Shown in pieces: positions 59,801-64,000 of a DNA stretch of 64,000 bases. The stretch comes from Apostichopus japonicus. Lineage: Eukaryota; Echinodermata; Holothuroidea; Aspidochirotida; Stichopodidae. The stretch lies in NCBI RefSeq assembly GCF_037975245.1, contig NC_092568.1, positions 9,945,501 to 10,009,500 of the forward strand, given 5' to 3'. Under the pieces are notes generated by a model. The model was not told the origin of the DNA. It searched no databases and was given only the letters and a program-made list of their open reading frames with translations. Made by a program: the position numbers and the translations under genes. Within the stretch, counting starts at the first letter, position 1, and the number at the start of each line of letters is the position of its first letter.

Positions 59801-62650
59801 ACTGTAGTAGACATACCAAGATAGTGAAAAACACCTCGGAGTGGTACAGGTAGTATATATGTCATCATGGATCCTAATGAGTGCTTTTTGTCTCTGTAGG
59901 TTCGTTTAATCTAATAATAGTACTTACACTGTTTATAGATAGAATGAGGATCTGAATACTGGCACTGTCTATCTGCCCCAATTTGCATTCAGCAAATTCT
60001 TGGAGACTTTTACATCACCCACCCCCCCCCCCCCTCTGCACACCAGACAGTGTCTGTCTGGTAGTTAACCTTTTCAAGTATGTCAAGCTTCAGGGCATCA
60101 ATGTAAGAAGGAAGCAGAATGAGGGCAGTATATTGATTGTCTGAGTCAGCCAGAGAGTGGATATAGTACTTGTGATGGGGATGAGGGCGTAAATTGGGTT
60201 GATAAACATAATATAGTTACATATAAAAAGCACATTATCTGTCAAGTGCTGCACTTGAAAGGGAAATTGTTGTAACATTTTAACTTCCAAGAGTTGAGGA
60301 CATTTTGAAGACAGGCCTACTTTGCAAAATCTCTCAAAAGTAAGAAAGAAAGGAAGAAAGAAATGATATTTTAAAGACCAGCCTGAATTTAACCAGAATC
60401 CCAACCATAAGATATCACAAGATAATGAAGCATAACAGTCCTGTTGTGGTAGGATAAAAGGTGTATTTTCTGCCAACCACACAATATTCTCAATTATGAA
60501 AACAAACAAAGTCCTAGCATCTCATCTTTAATACAGATAGCAGTGTGTAACCATTTTACCCATCAATCAACTGGTTACATTTTACAAGTTTTAATCAATA
60601 TAATCATAGGCCATTTGTCACCAGATCCATTCAAGCAAATATAGTGAAAGTGTGTGTTATAACAGTTTCAAAATAGAATGATGTAATTAGCATGTAATTA
60701 GCCATAACGGTTCATAGCAATGGAAACACATTTTGCTCAGTAAGTACAGTAATGCCCATTATAAGTACTGGGTTGTCTGCTTTGAAAGTATTGCTGCCAT
60801 ACTGCTAGCTACAGTTTTGTTATTGGCCTCGAAGAATTTGAACGACTTTCTAAAATCGGTTGTTACTTTTAACAAGAAGTAGCTTGATTCAGTAGATGAT
60901 CTATATTTTTTGCTTAGCAGGTGATGGGATATGTGAGAACAAGTAGTTAGTGTTATACTTGAGTACCATTGGCCGCATTCTTTCAAAGTATATTAAAACA
61001 AAAACAAAAATTGCTTCATTCTTGCGTACCCATGAGGATGTGATAGGGGAGGGTTGGAGTGTGGTCTCATTGTTAGATTAAACAGAGACCAGACAGATTT
61101 ATGTCTGTGACTGCTTTGTGTCTACAAATTTCTTGAACCATTGCCAAATTTGGCATGTACAGTATGTGTATATTACGGTCTCTGCTGAATGCAGATAGTG
61201 ATTTGCTGAAGGAGATCACCTTACAATAAAGAAGTTAAGTGAACTCCTGTCTACTGACACTTTATTACTTTGGGGAAAAGGGCTAGACTTTAAATCCAGA
61301 AAGGATAGGTTTCCACCAATATCGGAAGCAACAGAGGGCAGGAAATTTTCGAGAAAGTTATAACTGAAGTATTGTTTTGGTATATGCTAGCGATTGAAAT
61401 TTTAGGTCCCAGTTATCATATTAATTTACTCCACGTCTTAGAATGTGACCTTTGTAATGTAGATTAGTAGTTGTGCAACCTTTAATGTAGTCAGTACAGG
61501 CCCCAAATTATAGCATGCTATAATTGCTAGAAGTTTTCAAAAAGTACTTTCCTGGAGGTCTTTACTCTCCAAATTGTTCTCAGACATTGTTAAGGAACAC
61601 ACAAGATGACTGAATGTCCCAGTGAGGAAAATTTCCTCGAAGGTTGTAATAAAAAACAGTTTAAGAATTTTGTCCAAAGGTGACCATATTTGAATATCTA
61701 GCATATTTGAGGCCAATACAGCATGTACCTTTAAAAAGTGTTTTTGTTCCCAACCTAAATTAGAATTGTAGAAAACATTTAAACTTAAGAACCAAACTTG
61801 TATGGGATCTAGAGTACTACTGAACTGTTGTAGTATAAATCAACTTGACAGAGACATTGATGTTTTTGACATGTTGTTGAGTGTAACAGAGCAATTGAAC
61901 AATTTCACTGTCATTAGTGTAACATAAGTGTTAGATAGCGTAATAGCAACAACTGTATGACGCCTGATGTCCTGGTCTAATGACACATCTTGAATGTCAC
62001 TTCAAGGCCACCATACACATAGGCGTAGGAGGCGGGGGGGGGCTGCAGCCCCCCCCCAACCAAATTTTTTGGGTGAAAATTCGGGCAATGTGCTGAGAAT
62101 TTTTCGGGCACCTACTGAAAAAAACAAAAATTTGCAATGTGTATCAATGGTTAAACTGATATTATTATTATCATTATTATTGTAACAACTTCCCCAATAA
62201 TTATAACCAATATGGAAGGGTAATAACACGGCAAATGATTGTATGTTATTGGCATGCAGTGTAATAACCCATGCATGTCTATTTGATATGCACTTTAATA
62301 TGTTTAACGCGCACGGAACGTGCAGAAAATTTTGGTTATATTTTTCAGGCAAGTGGTTACAATCAAACTGGGTTCCTATTGGGCCCTACAAGGGAGAACC
62401 TCAGGTTCTGTCACCACATTAATATGATATTGTTTTTCATTCGGATAATCAAATTCAGATAATCAAACAACAACGTCTACTAACCAAGCATCGAAAATGT
62501 TTAAAGAAAAACTCTTGTTTTACAAAGAATCATTTAAAATATTGTCGTTGAGCTGCGAAAACCTTAGTAATATTAATATTTTTTTCTTTTGTTTCATAGG
62601 GCCTGGAGCTTTCTTTGCTATAACCATGGCAACTATTGTCATTTTCAATG
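44477..62650 (+). CDS. SLC29A3: Equilibrative nucleoside transporter (SLC29 family), first five coding exons; gene continues past window
   Basis: Coding exons 44477-44820, 48818-48899, 53150-53283, 54196-54287 and 62600-62650 join in phase (2, 0, 2, 1, 1) to give 234 residues. A hydrophilic Ser/Asn/Gly-rich cytosolic segment (1-115) is followed by the ENT signature of span 1, LHGVGTLLPWNCFITAEAYF, then further spans: about 163-184 (IAYLGLCGFLPNLTFLAIAL), about 192-212 (MTFLGLIVMMLLFVLTTILA) and one starting at FFAITMATIVIFNG (221 on). ENTs move nucleosides across membranes down their gradient. The TSDW-x-x-FFA stretch and long N-terminus look most like ENT3, the lysosomal member, but ENT1/2 are possible; the remaining spans lie to the right of the window. 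The ATG at 44477 is the first in its exon, but an upstream coding exon cannot be excluded because the frame stays open back to the acceptor at 44437. Confidence 0.86.
45123..45519 (-). mobile_element. hAT-like nonautonomous element, family B copy 3 (inverted)
   Basis: Starts TAAGGTGACCATATTTGCCT and ends GGACGTCTGGTCACCTTA. Flanking octamers GTTTCAAC and GTTTAAAC match at 7 of 8. It matches 7905-8381 in reverse orientation through much of its length. Confidence 0.88.
46735..46799 (-). mobile_element. Possible single end of an inverted-repeat element
   Basis: The reverse complement starts CAGTGGCGTAACAAGCAAGG followed by a G-rich stretch, a typical hAT-like terminus. No matching left end was found. 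Confidence 0.4.
48818..48899 (+). CDS. SLC29A3: ENT exon (span 1)
   Basis: Acceptor GACATAG, donor GCT|GTAAGT. Encodes WMLAFIIFALHGVGTLLPWN, then CFITAEA, the family-defining first span. Confidence 0.93.
48900..53149 (+). other. ENT intron 2
   Basis: Contains the inverted-repeat element at 50798-51149. Otherwise AT-rich without recognised features. Confidence 0.8.
50798..51149 (+). mobile_element. Inverted-repeat nonautonomous element (CAG...CTG ends)
   Basis: Left end CAGGGATGTGCCCAGGAT, right end GCGTGGGCACATCCCTG. AGTGCTGGGCGG recurs three times near the right end. I cannot see a clean target duplication (TACAGTAG versus AGTTGCTA). Confidence 0.72.
53150..53283 (+). CDS. SLC29A3: ENT exon (span 2)
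   Basis: Acceptor TTCGCCCAG, donor CCAAA|GTGAGT. Encodes YFTEHKFGNLSDDVQYKDKF, then IAYLGLCGFLPNLTFLAIAL and FFPP-K. NLSD and NLTF are possible glycosylation sites, the first being in the expected luminal/extracellular loop. Confidence 0.92.
53284..54195 (+). other. ENT intron 3
   Basis: Nothing recognised. Confidence 0.8.
54196..54287 (+). CDS. SLC29A3: ENT exon (span 3)
   Basis: Acceptor CATTTTCAG, donor GACT|GTAAGT. Encodes SNRVMTFLGLIVMMLLFVLT, then TILAVVDTSD. Confidence 0.9.
55529..56005 (+). repeat. About 50-bp tandem repeat split by a ~300-bp segment
   Basis: Units containing TTCAAATACATAGTCACTGC and CATAAATACTTCC start near 55529, 55578, 55931 and 55981. The stretch 55620-55925 between the second and third is unrelated. 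Confidence 0.75.
56930..57242 (+). mobile_element. LINE 3' end (CR1/L2-like), broken
   Basis: Translates to AFWNSLPISLRNIPVFS and then, after a frameshift, FKSNFKTHLFRQAFPDS-stop. This is the typical C-terminus 'LWNSLP..LR....SFK..LKTHLF'. An ATTATTATGATT-type tail ends near 57242. Confidence 0.82.
57279..58407 (+). mobile_element. hAT-like nonautonomous element with TTTCTTCC subterminal repeats
   Basis: Inverted ends CAGGGTTCG and CGAACCCTG; perfect 8-bp target duplication ACGGGAAT (57271-57278, 58408-58415). Many copies of GGTTTCTTCC/AGTTTCTTCC and their complements cluster within 120 bp of both ends. 1129 bp, no transposase frame. Confidence 0.92.
62018..62060 (+). mobile_element. C/G-rich element end of the GGCGTAGG type
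   Basis: CATAGGCGTAGGAGGCGGGG followed by a mirrored G run and C run, like the left end of 35803-36167. No right end identified. Confidence 0.45.
62600..62650 (+). CDS. SLC29A3: ENT exon (start of span 4)
   Basis: Acceptor GTTTCATAG, donor AATG|GTAAGT. Encodes W-PGAFFAITMATIVIFN-G, matching ENT3 'FFAVTIVCMVILSG'. It is the last exon of the gene visible here. Confidence 0.9.
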
Positions 62651-63423
62651 GTAAGTGATTTCATATTTTACAGACCCATGATGTACGGTACCGTAGGGCG
62701 GTATTCACAAGACCCTGCCTCATCTCCCATCATTTACTCCAATTTTAGGTCTGACACTGTAAACCCATCTGTGAGGGTTTGCTCCGAATGCGAAAGTAAA
62801 TTGCTTGCATATTTGAATCGAAATACTGATATATCATGTTCATGTGCATAATTTTTCACTTTTCATATAAAATAGGAGACACATTACTAGCTCATCCTGG
62901 GCTGACAATACCAATGGGGTGAAAAGCCTCGTAAAATGTGGAGGAGCAACCATAAATGTTGGATTGATTTGTACTAAAACTGTGGCTTTGTAGATAAAAC
63001 TGGTGGAAATCAAACAAGCTTCGTGTAGTCCAGGAAGCCATCCGGGATTAAAGTCTAAGTAAATGAACAACAGCAAACAAACTGGGAAATTATTTGTCGA
63101 TCTCCTCATAAAGAACTTGTATATAGTGTCTGAGCAAGACACAAGGTTGTACACAAACTTACCTACACTTGCAGGGGTCTCCTAATTTCAGTACAAACAT
63201 TGCAACCTGCCACAGCTTACAAGAAATAAAGTGCAGATTGATTGGAGTGCTGAGAGACTGGTTATATCAGTTAACTGGTTATATCAGTTGTCTTAGAGCC
63301 CTCCAATCCTGTCCCCCCCCCCCATCCCTCTCCATCCTCCTTCTTTCTACAGGAACATTAAATTAGTAACATTCTCAGTCAATTACCCTTCTACCGAGAG
63401 TTACAGTAGCTGCAGTTCTTGCA
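62651..63423 (+). other. ENT intron 5 (continues past window)
   Basis: No further ENT exon recognised before the LINE fragment; C run near 63313. Confidence 0.7.
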
Positions 63424-63441
63424 TATATATATTTATATATA

Positions 63442-63471
<30 letters not shown>
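63424..63471 (+). repeat. (TA)n/(TAA)n tract at LINE tail
   Basis: A TA run followed by TAATAATAATAA. On the minus strand this is the ATT-repeat tail of the LINE. Confidence 0.9.
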
Positions 63472-63472
<1 letters not shown>

Positions 63473-64000
63473 ATGAGACTTATATAGCGCCAAATCAGTA
63501 GACAAAAGCCACCGCGCAAGGCGCTTTACAAAGAAAACAGATTAATTTACAAAAGAACAAGTGAAAAGATGGGTCTTAAGTAGACTTTTGAATGTAGAAA
63601 GTTTAGAGCATGTTCGAATGTGATCTGGTAAATTGTTCCAGAGATAAGAGCCAGAGTATTCGAAGCTTCTGTAACCATATGTCTTCAAACGTGGTTTAGG
63701 AACAGTTAAATACAATTTGTTGGACGAACAAAGTGTGCGGGTTGGAATATATGGCAAGAGAAGTTGCGACAGGTATACAGGCTGTTCCAGATGATGAGCA
63801 CAAAACGTGAGAAGTAGTTTATACTGAAGAAGTAGTTTATACTGAATTCTATAGCTGATAGGGAGCCAGTGAAGTTCCTTTAGAAGTGGAGTGGTTCGGC
63901 ATTTTCTTCCCTTCCTTTTCACAATATGGGCAGCGGTGTTTTGGATCTTTTGAAGTTTCTGGATGGTTGAATCAGGGAGGCCGAATAAAAGAGAATTTAA
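63472..64000 (-). mobile_element. LINE (CR1/L2-like) 3' end with open reverse-transcriptase C-terminus
   Basis: The minus-strand frame is open from the window edge (64000) to a stop at 63542-63544. It reads LNSLLFGLPDSTIQKLQKIQ, LLKELHWLPISYRIQYKLLL, RLKTYGYRSF, LWNNLPDHIR and FKSLLKTHLF, a textbook non-LTR C-terminus. A 3' UTR follows with GGCGCTATATAAGTCTCATT and an ATT tail. An 18-bp tandem duplication gives QYKLLL twice. It looks younger than the other LINE remnants here. Confidence 0.9.

Larger units (their letters stand above)
54288..62599 (+). other. ENT intron 4 (8.3 kb)
   Basis: Holds a LINE 3' end (56930-57242), the hAT-like element at 57279-58407, a split short-repeat array (55529-56005) and a C/G-rich element end (62018-62060). 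The remainder shows C runs and low-complexity DNA but no gene. Confidence 0.8.

Noticed and set aside
60090-60509. 139-residue minus-strand open frame, hydrophobic
   Set aside because: AT-rich intron sequence with no family resemblance and no splice support.
62002-62352. 116-residue minus-strand open frame
   Set aside because: Its end is translated from the G/C-rich mobile-element terminus at 62018; not a gene.

Overview
This is animal genomic DNA. Four spliced protein-coding genes lie in about 64 kb, with GT..AG introns of 0.37 to 8.3 kb, AT-rich intergenic DNA, long C/G homopolymers, microsatellites and many hAT-type, LINE and SINE remnants. The protein sequences and repeat types fit a marine invertebrate deuterostome such as an echinoderm. 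That placement is an inference from general character only; no marker here proves it.

Layout. (1) 1-4129, plus strand: the 3' part of a SETD3-like actin-histidine methyltransferase gene, four exons, with a polyadenylation signal at 4387. (2) 7457-11831, plus strand: a complete four-exon arylsulfatase A-like gene of 535 residues with every catalytic motif. (3) 17386-26594, minus strand: a complete eleven-exon SLC3A-type amino-acid transporter heavy chain of 677 residues, convergent with the sulfatase. (4) 44477-62650, plus strand: the first five coding exons of an equilibrative nucleoside transporter (SLC29 family) that runs off the right edge. Every exon junction was checked for reading phase, and all are consistent. 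The four genes share no pathway and are ordinary housekeeping-type neighbours.

Between genes 3 and 4 (26.6-44.4 kb), and in the long introns of gene 4, the DNA is a patchwork of mobile elements. It holds two copies of one hAT-like family with perfect 8-bp target duplications, the same ends and unrelated cores (28404-29282, 38583-39385). A second hAT-like family has three copies (7905, 34352, 45123). A 1.1-kb element with TTTCTTCC subterminal repeats sits at 57279-58407. Other items are two smaller inverted-repeat elements, a fold-back element, a 539-bp palindrome, several LINE reverse-transcriptase remnants (one nested inside another), tRNA-headed SINEs and a U2 snRNA 5'-domain fusion at 36416.

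The most unusual signals are duplicated exon edges in two different genes. The SETD3 5' splice site and the preceding exon end have been amplified into about 15 tandem 71-bp copies. The 3' splice site and start of SLC3A exon 6 are duplicated in a 99-bp, frame-preserving tandem. I found no operon, CRISPR array or other prokaryote-type system, and nothing I can defend as a wholly new system.
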